From an uncultured Alistipes sp. (GTDB lineage: Bacteria > Bacteroidota > Bacteroidia > Bacteroidales > Rikenellaceae): DNA of 35,401 nt. The stretch is from positions 1 through 35,401 of the forward strand of contig CAJTIY010000011.1 of the NCBI GenBank assembly GCA_910576555.1, given 5' to 3'. The translations under genes and the position numbers were made by a program. The notes under the pieces are model-generated. The model saw nothing but the letters and a program-made list of their open reading frames with translations, was not told the origin of the DNA and did not search any database. Shown one piece after another: positions 15,606 to 25,295 of this stretch (position 1 is its first letter; each line of letters begins with the position of its first letter).

Positions 15606-17030
15606 TCAGAAAAACCGCACGCCGCGCAGCCTGCCGTTTCCCGTGGCGGCCGCCTCGCGCTCGACGATGCCCGTGAGCACGTCGGGGGCGTCGTGCCAGC
15701 GGTTCGCGCGGAACTTGCGCCGGTAGGCGGTCAGGTGGGCCCAGAACTCGGGCCAGCGCTGCTGCCATCCCCGCGGGAAGCGCAGCGTGTGGAGCACCGT
15801 GGCCGAATTGGAGAGGATGCGGGCCTCCTTGTTGGCGCTCTGATGAAACCACTCCACGCGCACGCCCGGAGCCCGGGCCTGCACCGCCCGGGCGAAGCCG
15901 CGGCCGCCGTTGTTGCTCTCCACGGAGGCCTGGCGCACGCCCGCCGCGCGCAGCATCGCAGCCACGAGCTCCTCGGTCACCTCCATCGGCTCGCGCGAGT
16001 AGACCACGTCGGTCACGTAGACCGCCCCGTCCGTATCCACGGCGTAGCAGACCGAACAGAGGTAGTCGTCGCCCGTGTCGGCCGTGTCGGTGTAGTTGGC
16101 CAGGCGCACCAGCTCGCGCGGCAGCTCCTCGTACTCCGAGAAGTTCGTACCGTAGAGCAAGCCCTCGCGGGCGGCCGGACGCCCCTGGTACATGCACTCG
16201 AACTGCAACGGATCGAGCCGCCGCTTGTCGGCCAGCAGCGCGGCGTCGTGCTGCTCCTCCCACAGCGCCGCACCGGCGGGCCGGGGGTCGATCTGCGTGG
16301 GCGGCGACGCCTTGAGGGCCTCGAAGTTGAGGTGCAGCCACACGTCGGGAGGCGTCGTGTCGAGCTGCTCCCACGCCCGCAGCTCGGCCACCCGTTCGCG
16401 CCGCAGCAGCCGGCCGATCAGGTCCTCGTCGTGCCAGCGCGTGAAGACGATCAGTTCGCGCGAGCGGTTGTGCATGCGCGTGCGCACGACCGACGTATAC
16501 CACTCCCAGCAATTCTCGCGTATGATGGGCGAGTTGGCCTCCATCGCGTCCTTGTAGAGGTCGTCGAGGATGAAGCAATCGACCCGGTTGCCCGTGAGCG
16601 AACCCTCGCGCCCGACGGAGAGCAGCCCGCCCCGGCGGCCGATGATCTCCACCTCGTCGGCCGTGCGGATGTAGTTGGGCGGCCTGGTCCCGCGCTTGAT
16701 CGTGGTGGCGGGAAAATGCGCGGCGTACTCCTCCGTGTCGAGGATGCGCTGCACGCGGCGGTTGAACTTCGAGGCGAGCGCCGCGGAGTAGGAGGCGATG
16801 GCCACGCGCAGGTCGGGATCGAGGCCCAGCAGGTAGGCGGGGAGGAGCGTGGTAGCTCCCGTGCTCTTGCCGTGCTGGGGCGGCATGGTGACGATGAGCC
16901 GCCGGATGCGGCCCGCGGCGAACGCCTCCAGCACGCGGTAGTAGGCCCGGTGGAAGGGCCTCAGCTCCAGAAAGGGATAAACCTCGCAGGCGAAGTCGGC
17001 CAGCGAGGGCACGCGGTCAGCCGCACACAT
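15606..17030 (-). CDS. Phage terminase large subunit (TerL)
   Basis: A 474-residue two-domain packaging motor protein. The N-terminal ATPase has a Walker A at residues 50-56 (PPQHGKS), a Walker B at 153-158 (FILDDL) and a coupling motif FTRW at 196-199. The C-terminal RNase H-like nuclease shows acidic residues in the expected places: TGDD near 319-322, VESNNGGRG with Glu371, and WHDAPDVLTG near 446-454. All key residues look intact. No portal, capsid, tail, small terminase or integrase gene is present on either side. Its start overlaps the end of the upstream 97-residue gene by 14 bases. Base composition matches the host, so any acquisition is old or the gene is domesticated (inference). Confidence 0.88.
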   Translation of the reverse strand: MCAADRVPSLADFACEVYPFLELRPFHRAYYRVLEAFAAGRIRRLIVTMPPQHGKSTGATTLLPAYLLGLDPDLRVAIASYSAALASKFNRRVQRILDTEEYAAHFPATTIKRGTRPPNYIRTADEVEIIGRRGGLLSVGREGSLTGNRVDCFILDDLYKDAMEANSPIIRENCWEWYTSVVRTRMHNRSRELIVFTRWHDEDLIGRLLRRERVAELRAWEQLDTTPPDVWLHLNFEALKASPPTQIDPRPAGAALWEEQHDAALLADKRRLDPLQFECMYQGRPAAREGLLYGTNFSEYEELPRELVRLANYTDTADTGDDYLCSVCYAVDTDGAVYVTDVVYSREPMEVTEELVAAMLRAAGVRQASVESNNGGRGFARAVQARAPGVRVEWFHQSANKEARILSNSATVLHTLRFPRGWQQRWPEFWAHLTAYRRKFRANRWHDAPDVLTGIVEREAAATGNGRLRGVRFF

Positions 17031-17310
17031 AGTCGCGCAGCACGTTGAATGAAAAGTCGTTCAGCACCTCGCCCTCGGGCGCGACGGTATGGAACTCCCA
17101 CCACACGGGCATCATGTCCGCGACGGGGCGGCTCACTCCGTCGGGCGCCTCGACGATCGTGCGGTAGACGATGATCGAGGCCGTGAGGCGGCAGTCCGTA
17201 TCGCCGAACGGGAAGAACAACGAGCCGGAGAAGTAACCTGAGGCATCCAGCGCATCGAGCAGCCGCGAAGCCGTTTCGCGGTAAAGATCGGGAGTGACGG
17301 AATAAATCAT
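17017..17310 (-). CDS. 97-residue protein of unknown function, paired with the terminase
   Basis: A small, probably soluble protein with no signal peptide or membrane segment. It begins MIYSVTPDLYRETASRLLDAL and contains aromatic-rich strands (GSLFFPFGDTDCRLTASIIVYR and MPVWWEFHTV). I do not recognise a family. Its stop overlaps the terminase start, so the two are cotranscribed. By position it could be a terminase partner or another phage-derived protein. Confidence 0.7.
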   Translation of the reverse strand: MIYSVTPDLYRETASRLLDALDASGYFSGSLFFPFGDTDCRLTASIIVYRTIVEAPDGVSRPVADMMPVWWEFHTVAPEGEVLNDFSFNVLRDYVCG

Positions 17311-17329
17311 AATCGTTTTCGGTTTAATT

Positions 17330-17361
17330 TTTGTCGGTCAGAAATAAATTTCTTAACTTTG
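17330..17361 (+). promoter_or_regulatory. Strong Bacteroidetes promoter of the S24 repressor
   Basis: TTTG at 17330-17333, a 20-base spacer and TAACTTTG at 17354-17361 form a full consensus promoter. The predicted start is near 17368, giving a 69-base leader before the repressor ATG. Confidence 0.8.
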
Positions 17362-17366
17362 CAGCA

Positions 17367-17374
17367 CAAAGATA
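17367..17374 (-). promoter_or_regulatory. -7 box for the terminase operon
   Basis: CAAAGATA on the plus strand is TATCTTTG on the minus strand, a -7 box pointing to the 97-residue gene and terminase. The predicted start is near 17360. No -33 box is clear, which would suit a promoter that is weak or activator-dependent. Confidence 0.5.
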
Positions 17375-17375
17375 T

Positions 17376-17390
17376 ATTCAATTATTGAAT
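17376..17390. promoter_or_regulatory. 15-bp palindromic probable repressor operator
   Basis: ATTCAAT-T-ATTGAAT is a perfect palindrome around one central base. It lies in the spacer of the minus-strand terminase promoter and just downstream of the plus-strand repressor start. A related half-site, CAATAATT, occurs at 17421-17428 just before the repressor ATG. Position and symmetry suit binding by the dimeric repressor encoded next to it. Confidence 0.55.
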
Positions 17391-17436
17391 TTGATTCCAT
17401 AAAGTTTAATTTTTTACCATCAATAATTCCGATACG

Positions 17437-18114
17437 ATGACGACAGGAGAACGCATAAAATTGATACGCAAGCAACTCGGCATGACGCAAGAGCAGCTTG
17501 CACAACGACTTGGCATCGGCAAAGCGGCCCTTTCGATGATCGAAACCGGACGTACGGGGCTCTCGTCGCGCAACCGCAACATCCTGGTTCAGGAATTGAA
17601 CGTCAATCCCGAGTGGCTCGACACCGGGGCGGGCGACGCGTTCAATGCCGAGCCCGACCTGACGGCCTACATGCTCCGCACGGACCACACGCTGCCCATG
17701 CAGAGCGTCCCCCTCTACTCGATCGAGGGCACGGCGGGTCTCGTGCCGCTCTTCGCCGACCGCAACCGCGCGCACGCGATCAACTACATACACATCCCCA
17801 ACCTACCCAAGTGCGACGGCGCCATCTACATCGCGGGCGACTCGATGTATCCGCTGCTCAAGAGCGGCGACATCGTGCTGTACAAGCAGTTGCGCGACCT
17901 GGACGACATTTTCTGGGGCGACATGTACCTGCTCTCGATCGACATCGACGGCGAGGAGTACATCACCGTGAAGTACATCCAGAAGTCGGAGCGCCCGGGC
18001 TACGTGAAACTCGTGAGCCAGAACCCCCACCATGCGGACAAGGAGGTGGCTCAGGAGCGCATCCGCGCCCTGGCGCTCGTGAAAGCCAGCATCCGCATGA
18101 ACTCGCTGCGCTGA
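17437..18114 (+). CDS. XRE-family repressor with S24 (LexA/CI-like) self-cleavage domain
   Basis: A 225-residue transcription regulator. Residues 6-60 form a helix-turn-helix domain (MTQEQLAQRLGIGKAALSMIE). Residues 90-215 form a LexA-like S24 peptidase domain with Ser136 (GDSMYP) and Lys179 (ITVKY). An Ala100-Gly101 bond (EGTAGLV) lies 36 residues before the serine, nearly the same geometry as in LexA, so RecA-stimulated self-cleavage after DNA damage is plausible. It is divergent from the terminase pair and probably controls it and itself through the palindrome between them. Confidence 0.9.
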   Translation: MTTGERIKLIRKQLGMTQEQLAQRLGIGKAALSMIETGRTGLSSRNRNILVQELNVNPEWLDTGAGDAFNAEPDLTAYMLRTDHTLPMQSVPLYSIEGTAGLVPLFADRNRAHAINYIHIPNLPKCDGAIYIAGDSMYPLLKSGDIVLYKQLRDLDDIFWGDMYLLSIDIDGEEYITVKYIQKSERPGYVKLVSQNPHHADKEVAQERIRALALVKASIRMNSLR

Positions 18115-18449
18115 CCGCGGCCCGAGGCCGGGCACAGGCCGCAAGCCGCTCCGGCACCCGTCGCACGGAAAGAGCGGCGCGGCGCCCGCTGCGGGCGCCG
18201 CGGCCGTTCGGGCACGGCGATTGCATGCGGCACAGGAGGAAAGAGACCCAGCCGGGGAGAGGGCTCCGGACACCGCGCCGAAACCCGCCCCCCCCTCGAA
18301 CCGCGGAACTGCGAACCGCTGCCGGGAGGGTCTCGGAACCGGGCCGCCCGCCGCCCGGCCGCAAAGCGAAACGAGACGAAACGTCCCGCAAAGGCGGGCT
18401 GCAAATGACAAATCACACGAAAAAGCATACACCGCATTCGTTTTTTACG
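18115..18449. other. Intergenic region after the repressor, with one hairpin
   Basis: No gene is convincing here. A 10-bp perfect stem (18179-18188 with 18192-18201, 3-base loop) lies 65 bases after the repressor stop and could slow or end transcription, though no T run follows. The rest is GC-rich sequence with no recognised element. Confidence 0.5.
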
Positions 18450-18457
18450 TATCTTTG
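18450..18457 (+). promoter_or_regulatory. -7 box for the lipoprotein-nuclease locus
   Basis: TATCTTTG at 18450-18457 matches TAnnTTTG, with a predicted start near 18464 and a leader of about 52 bases to the ATG at 18516. The local sequence is AT-rich, as expected for a promoter, but a TTTG -33 box is not clear. Confidence 0.5.
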
Positions 18458-18515
18458 TAGAAATTCTTTTTTCGAATACGGAAGACGGAACATCATTCAA
18501 TCAAACCTTTTATTC

Positions 18516-18693
18516 ATGAACACACACTACATGCAGGGGGGGGGGAAATTCCCGCGCGTACACCGCACCCCGAATGGAGACCCTGGAGGTATCCGCTGAA
18601 AAAGGATTCGCCGCATCGAGCGACATCACCGGCGACGACATGTTCGGCGGAGCCGGCGGCAACGTACCCGACGACAACGGATCGTGGTGGTAA
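18516..18693 (+). pseudogene. Short ORF interrupted at a run of ten G (out of frame as sequenced)
   Basis: From the ATG at 18516 the frame runs into G10 (18536-18545) and stops at 18599 after 27 codons. With nine G it would continue as a 58-residue protein containing AYTAPRMETLEVSAEKGF and ending in NGSWW at 18693. That acidic, Gly-rich tail resembles the short ORFs often found just before fimbrillin-type lipoprotein genes in Bacteroidales (from general knowledge, not a search). An internal ATG at 18574 could give the last 39 residues alone. It ends 34 bases before the lipoprotein gene. The tract may be a phase-variation switch, a fixed mutation or a sequencing error. Confidence 0.55.
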
Positions 18694-18727
18694 ATCGAGT
18701 ATCGAACCGAATAACAACGGAAAAAAC

Positions 18728-20140
18728 ATGAAAAGACTTTTTCTTATTTCGGGTCTGATGCTCGCGGCATCGGCCCTCACCGGCTGCGGCAAGGATGACG
18801 CCGCCAACCTGTCCGCAAAGGGCGCAGACGTACGCATCGAGGCCTCGCTGCCCGAGAGCCGCACCGACATCGGCTATGCCGACGGCGCCTACACCGTGAA
18901 CTGGAAGACGGGCGACAACATCTACGTTTCGGCCTACACCGAGGCCGAGAAGGGCGGCGACACCTGGACCTGGGGCAAGCCCTACAAGACCAATGCACCC
19001 CGCACCTACACCTTCGACGGCACGCAGTTCGCCATGCCCGAGAACGGCCACGTGCCGGCCGGCACCTACACCTTCACGGCGGTGTACACCAACAAGAGCC
19101 AGGCGACCTACCCCGACACCAACAAGCTCTCCGAGAAGCAGACGCAGGACTGCAACGCCCCGACGGCCCATCTGGCCGAGTACGACTGCCTGATCGGCTC
19201 GTCCACCGCGACGCTGCCCGACGCGCAGCCCGCGTTCACCATGAAGCGCGTCTACACCTGGATGAAGATCACGGTGAAGAACTCCACGGGCGCCGCCAAG
19301 ACCGTACAGTCGCTGGAATTCTCAAGCAACGCCAACCTGGCGGGCATCTACGACCTCGACTTCGCGGCCGGCACCGCCAACTTCAAGTCGGGCGGCCAGA
19401 ACAGCATCACCGTGACGCTGGAGAACGCTCCCGAGCTGGCCGCAGGAGCCACGCAGGACGTATATTTCGTCATGGCGCCCCACACCTATAACGGCGAGGC
19501 TACGATCACGGTGAACACCGCCGACGGCGAAACCTTCACCGAGACCCGCACCATCAACACCACGTTCGCCGCGGGCGCCGCGTCGAGCGCCACGTTCGAA
19601 ATGACCGCAGCCGCGGCTCCCGACGTGTACGAACTGGTGACCGCCGACGGAGCATTCGCCGACGGCGGCGAGTACCTCATCGCCATCAAGTCGGGCGCAG
19701 CCGACGAGTACTGGTTCCTCATTCCCGGCACCACGGGCGCCAACCTCTCGGCCATGAACGAGCTGACCGTAGCCGCCGACAACACCGTATCGACCGCCAA
19801 CACGAAGTATACCTGGACGGCCGAAGCCAACGACACGGGCTTCGCACTCCGCAACGACGAAGGCACCTACATCACCTACACCGGTTCGGGCACCAACCTC
19901 GTGACGAAGGGCACCCTGAACCCCGACAGGAAGAACGGTCTCTGGATCCCGACCTTCATCGAGGGCGGCTACTACAAGCTCCAGTACCAGAGCACGTCGG
20001 GCCGCTTCTTCGGCGTCAATGCGGGACCTGTGGCGATGAAGGCCTACGCCAACAGCAACTTCATCAACCAGTTCAATCCGGCATCGGCGCTCAAGCAGAA
20101 CTGCGGCGCGCTGTCGGTCTTCCGCAAGAAGGGCAACTGA
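18728..20140 (+). CDS. Surface lipoprotein with fimbrillin-like N-terminal region; ends at a TGA in frame with the nuclease
   Basis: A 470-residue protein with a lipoprotein signal ending LTGC (Cys20). The next residues, GKDD, fit the Bacteroidetes lipoprotein surface-export pattern (Lys then two acidic residues), so display on the cell surface is likely. Residues 30-300 resemble fimbrillin-family proteins (MKRVYTWMKITVKN, LAAGATQDVYFVMAP). Residues 305-468 look like a separate beta-rich module (YELVTADGAFADGGEYLIAI, YYKLQYQSTSGRFFGV). The stop codon TGA at 20138-20140 is followed, in the same frame, by a Gly-rich linker and a nuclease domain. The gene therefore looks like the front part of a 752-residue fusion. 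Confidence 0.8.
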   Translation: MKRLFLISGLMLAASALTGCGKDDAANLSAKGADVRIEASLPESRTDIGYADGAYTVNWKTGDNIYVSAYTEAEKGGDTWTWGKPYKTNAPRTYTFDGTQFAMPENGHVPAGTYTFTAVYTNKSQATYPDTNKLSEKQTQDCNAPTAHLAEYDCLIGSSTATLPDAQPAFTMKRVYTWMKITVKNSTGAAKTVQSLEFSSNANLAGIYDLDFAAGTANFKSGGQNSITVTLENAPELAAGATQDVYFVMAPHTYNGEATITVNTADGETFTETRTINTTFAAGAASSATFEMTAAAAPDVYELVTADGAFADGGEYLIAIKSGAADEYWFLIPGTTGANLSAMNELTVAADNTVSTANTKYTWTAEANDTGFALRNDEGTYITYTGSGTNLVTKGTLNPDRKNGLWIPTFIEGGYYKLQYQSTSGRFFGVNAGPVAMKAYANSNFINQFNPASALKQNCGALSVFRKKGN

Positions 20141-20212
20141 ACGGAGGGCGGCGACGGCGGCGGGGGTGAGACTCCCGCCGCCCCATCCCCCGCTCTGGGT
20201 TACGGAGGGTGG

Positions 20213-20986
20213 ATGGAAATGCCGGGCGCTCTGGACAACGAAGACTACTTCTACTACGCGCATGCCGCGCTGCCGTCGAACGCAGCCCTGCGCAACTACT
20301 CGTTCTGCCTCGACAAGACGCGCTACTGCGCGCTGTGGGTGGCTTATCCGCTGCACGCCTGCTACCTGGGCGAGGCCGACCGCACCGACAAGTTCGGCTA
20401 CGATCCCGACGTGCCGACCGCATGGCAGGCCAACATCGGCAGCAACGCCTACTATCCGCAGGGCGGCGCTTCATACAGCCACGCCCGGGGGCATCAGCTC
20501 CCCTCGGCGGACCGCACGGCCACGGAGGCGGACAACGCAACGACCTTCTACGCCACGAACATGACGCCGCAGTTGCAGACGCTCAACGGCGGACAGTGGC
20601 AGTCGCTGGAGAGCAAGGTCCGCGACTGGATTTGCAGCGACACGCTCTACGTGGTGACGGGCGCCTGGTTCGATCCGAACCGCACGCCGCACTACGCCTA
20701 CGACAGCAAGGGTCAGGGCAAGGCCTGCCCCGTGCCCACGCACTACTGGAAAGTGCTGCTGCGCTCGAAGTCGGGAAACACCGGAAAACCGCTGCGCGAG
20801 CTTCCGGCCTCGGAACTGCAAAGCATCGGATTCTGGATGGACCACGACGACAAGAACTCGTGGAACGTCGCATCGAGCGCTTGCAGCGTCCGCGAAATCG
20901 AGCGGCACACGGGCTTCACATTCTTCGTGAACGTTCCCGACGCTCCGAAGAGCACATGGGACGGCACGCTCTGGAAAGGGCTCTGA
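20213..20986 (+). CDS. DNA/RNA non-specific endonuclease (NUC1/EndoG type), in frame with the upstream lipoprotein
   Basis: A 257-residue domain of the His-Me finger non-specific nucleases, which cut DNA and RNA using a metal ion. Key residues are visible: ARGHQLPSADR with His94 (the usual form is DRGH), and ATNMTPQ with the metal-binding Asn116. The sequence has no signal peptide of its own. The frame is open back to the TGA at 20138-20140 and encodes EGGDGGGGETPAAPSPAL, a typical domain linker, so the ancestral start is probably that of the lipoprotein. If translated alone, the ATG at 20213 has GGAGGG a few bases upstream. A strong terminator follows. Confidence 0.8.
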   Translation: MEMPGALDNEDYFYYAHAALPSNAALRNYSFCLDKTRYCALWVAYPLHACYLGEADRTDKFGYDPDVPTAWQANIGSNAYYPQGGASYSHARGHQLPSADRTATEADNATTFYATNMTPQLQTLNGGQWQSLESKVRDWICSDTLYVVTGAWFDPNRTPHYAYDSKGQGKACPVPTHYWKVLLRSKSGNTGKPLRELPASELQSIGFWMDHDDKNSWNVASSACSVREIERHTGFTFFVNVPDAPKSTWDGTLWKGL

Positions 20987-21028
20987 CCCGCAGTTTCCGG
21001 GCCTTGTTCCTTGCTCCCACCTCACGAC

Positions 21029-21060
21029 ACAACCCCCGCTTCCCGCGGGGGTTGTTTTTT
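21029..21060 (+). terminator. Intrinsic terminator after the nuclease
   Basis: An 11-bp stem (21029-21039 with 21045-21055) with a TTCCC loop is followed by a T run to 21060. It lies 43 bases after the nuclease stop. Confidence 0.88.
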
Positions 21061-21351
21061 ATTCGCGCCGGATCCGTTCAGCGGAGTTCCTCTGACTCAG
21101 ATTCTGTTTTCGACTTTGCCTCTTGCTTTTGCGCCCTGTTCCGGACTTTTACGCTCTGTCTGACGCATCCCGCTGCGCCGGCCTCTGTCCACACGGTTCC
21201 CGGGCCGCAGCCTGCTGAGCGCACGCAAACGAAGCGAAAGCGCATGTGCGGGCCTCCGCCGCCCGGAGCACCTGCGTCGAGGCACGCCGCTGCCCGGAAC
21301 GTCAGCGCCGGCGCATGGCGCCCCGCGCGTGCGCAGCGGCGGCACCGGAGA

Positions 21352-22629
21352 TCAATGCCGCGTCTCCACCGCTGCGGGGTCGTGCTTGTAGCGGAATACC
21401 ACGGCGAAAAGCAGCGCCACGACCAGCGCGTAAGCGGCGAAAAAGAGCCATGCGTGCGACCAGCCCGCAACCTGCTCCGCCGGCGTCGCCTGCGAATAGA
21501 CGAAGCGATTGACCACGACCTGCGCGCCGAGCGTGCCGACCATCGCACCGATGCCGTTGGTCATGATCATGAAGAGCCCCTGGGCCGAGGAGCGGATCGC
21601 CACGTCGGTCGTATTATTCACGTAGAGCGAACCCGAAACGTTGAAAAAGTCGAACGCCACGCCGTAGACGATCATCGAAAGCACGAACATCCACACGCCG
21701 CCGCCCGGATTGCCCAGCCCGAACAGACCGAAGCGCAGCACCCAGGCGAACATGGCCATGAGCATGACGCGCTTGATGCCGAAGCGCTTCAGGAAGAAGG
21801 GAATCAGCAGGATACAGAGCGTCTCCGACACCTGCGACAGCGAGATGAGCGCATTGGCATGGTTGGCGCCGAACGTGGCAGCGTATTCCGGAATGTCTCG
21901 GAACGAGGTGATGAACGGATTGGCGAAGCCGTTGGTGATCTGGAGCGACACGCCCAGCAACATGGAGAAGATGAAGAAGATGGCCATCTTCTTCTGGCGG
22001 AACAGCGTGAATGCCCGCAGCCCCAGGGCATCGACCAGGCTTTTGCGGCTGCCCGTGCGGTTCACCGGGCACTCGGGCAGCGTGAAGGCATAGGCGCCGA
22101 GCACGAGCCCCAGCGCCGCGCACTGCACGAACTGCATGCTCGAAGTCTGGAAACCCGCGGCGTCGCACACGAGCATCGAGCAGATGAAACCCACGGTACC
22201 CCACACGCGGATGGGCGGGAAGTCCTTCACCGTATCGCGCCCCGCGCCTTCGAGCACGGCATAGGCCACGGAGTTCGAGAGGGCGATGGTCGGCATGTAG
22301 AAAGCGACGCTGAGCGAATAGAGGGCGAAAAGCGGCCCGAAAGCCACCCCGTCGCCCGCACCGAGGGCATACCACCCCGCCGCCCCCATGAACAGGGCCG
22401 CCGCGAGGTGGCAGAGCCCCAGCAGTCGCTGGGCCGGAATCCAGCGGTCGGCGACGATGCCCAGCACGGCGGGCATGAAGAGCGACACGACGCCCTGCAT
22501 GGCATAGAACATCCCGATGTGCGCCGCAAGGCCTGCCTTCACCAGGTAGGATCCCATCGAAGTAAGGTAGGCGCCCCAGATGGCATACTGGAGGAAGTTC
22601 ATTACGATAAGTCGAAGTTTGACACTCAT
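21352..22629 (-). CDS. Nucleoside permease of the NupG type (MFS)
   Basis: A 425-residue inner-membrane transporter with about 12 hydrophobic helices. It starts KLRLIVMNFLQYAIWGAYLTS, typical of the nucleoside:proton symporter family that includes NupG and XapB. Other features are GIVADRWIPAQRLLG between helices 2 and 3, WGTVGFI, and the C-terminal-half segment FDFFNVSGSLYVNN. It most likely imports nucleosides by proton symport; the exact substrate is not readable. It stands alone, transcribed away from the tRNA gene. Confidence 0.88.
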   Translation of the reverse strand: MSVKLRLIVMNFLQYAIWGAYLTSMGSYLVKAGLAAHIGMFYAMQGVVSLFMPAVLGIVADRWIPAQRLLGLCHLAAALFMGAAGWYALGAGDGVAFGPLFALYSLSVAFYMPTIALSNSVAYAVLEGAGRDTVKDFPPIRVWGTVGFICSMLVCDAAGFQTSSMQFVQCAALGLVLGAYAFTLPECPVNRTGSRKSLVDALGLRAFTLFRQKKMAIFFIFSMLLGVSLQITNGFANPFITSFRDIPEYAATFGANHANALISLSQVSETLCILLIPFFLKRFGIKRVMLMAMFAWVLRFGLFGLGNPGGGVWMFVLSMIVYGVAFDFFNVSGSLYVNNTTDVAIRSSAQGLFMIMTNGIGAMVGTLGAQVVVNRFVYSQATPAEQVAGWSHAWLFFAAYALVVALLFAVVFRYKHDPAAVETRH

Positions 22630-22691
22630 ATTTTTCTGTTTTAGTGTTTATTACACATTATCGGCACCGTCGCGGCGCAAGCGTTCGAAAA

Positions 22692-22699
22692 CAAATATA
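22692..22699 (-). promoter_or_regulatory. -7 box for the permease gene
   Basis: CAAATATA on the plus strand reads TATATTTG on the minus strand, matching TAnnTTTG. The predicted start is near 22685, leaving a 56-base leader. No TTTG -33 box is visible at the expected distance. Confidence 0.45.
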
Positions 22700-22719
22700 C
22701 AAATTTTTTGCGTTTTTTC

Positions 22720-22750
22720 TTTGGAATCGAAAAAATTTGTCTTAATTTTG
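22720..22750 (+). promoter_or_regulatory. Consensus promoter of tRNA-Gln
   Basis: TTTG at 22720-22723, a 19-base spacer and TAATTTTG at 22743-22750 form a full Bacteroidetes promoter. Transcription would begin near 22757, 13 bases before the mature tRNA. Confidence 0.8.
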
Positions 22751-22769
22751 CACCGTCAAACAGAGACAA

Positions 22770-22840
22770 TGAGCTATGGTGTAATGGTAACACAACAGAT
22801 TCTGGTCCTGTTATTCCAGGTTCGAATCCTGGTAGCTCAA
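22770..22840 (+). tRNA. tRNA-Gln (anticodon CTG)
   Basis: A 71-base cloverleaf. The acceptor stem TGAGCTA pairs with TAGCTCA, with discriminator A at 22840. The D stem is GTGT/ACAC. The anticodon loop TTCTGGT gives CTG, which reads CAG. The T arm is CCAGG-TTCGAAT-CCTGG. The CCA end is not encoded. The bottom pair of the anticodon stem (31-39) is A-C, not a Watson-Crick pair. Confidence 0.95.
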
Positions 22841-22843
22841 CTG

Positions 22844-22876
22844 AAACCTGCGACTTTCCAAGGTCGCAGGTTTTTT
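22844..22876 (+). terminator. Terminator of tRNA-Gln
   Basis: The stem 22844-22854 with 22863-22873 (extended by two further pairs, one a wobble) carries a 4-base loop and is followed by a run of six T. It starts 4 bases after the tRNA. Confidence 0.9.
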
Positions 22877-22937
22877 CTTTTTCCACCCGGCCCGCTTCCG
22901 AGACAGATCCCCCGGCAACAGGCCAAAGAAAAACAGA

Positions 22938-22974
22938 CCGCCGCCGGCAGACACACGAGGTCTGCCGGCGGCGG
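22938..22974 (-). terminator. Terminator of the first M3 peptidase gene
   Basis: A perfect 15-bp GC-rich stem (22938-22952 with 22960-22974) with a 7-base loop lies 36 bases beyond the minus-strand stop. On the minus strand it is followed by a T-rich stretch (GTTTTTCTTTG). Confidence 0.82.
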
Positions 22975-23010
22975 CGTATCGCGGCAATCGCGCCCGCGTC
23001 GGCGGGGCGG

Positions 23011-25131
<2,121 letters not shown>

Positions 25132-25220
25132 TCGGTTATAATGTTAGGTTCTTCAATTCGTTCGGGTCGCAGCGGTCCCGGAGGTCCCGAAGGTCCCGCC
25201 GCTGCGGTGCGGTCGCCCCG

Positions 25221-25285
25221 CAGGACGCAGCCCCTCAGGACGCAGCCCCTCAGGCGAAGGTCTCCGGCCCGTGTCCGGCCCGTGT
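25221..25285. repeat. Short tandem repeats between the two peptidase genes
   Basis: A 15-base unit (CAGGACGCAGCCCCT) is repeated exactly at 25221-25235 and 25236-25250. An 11-base unit (CCGGCCCGTGT) is repeated at 25264-25274 and 25275-25285. The 295-base gap holds no convincing gene. Confidence 0.85.
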
Positions 25286-25295
25286 CCGGCATCGA

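Noticed and set aside
22770..22840. tRNA-Gln as an attachment site of an integrated element
   Set aside because: No integrase or repeated tRNA 3' end is visible nearby; the neighbours are ordinary housekeeping genes.
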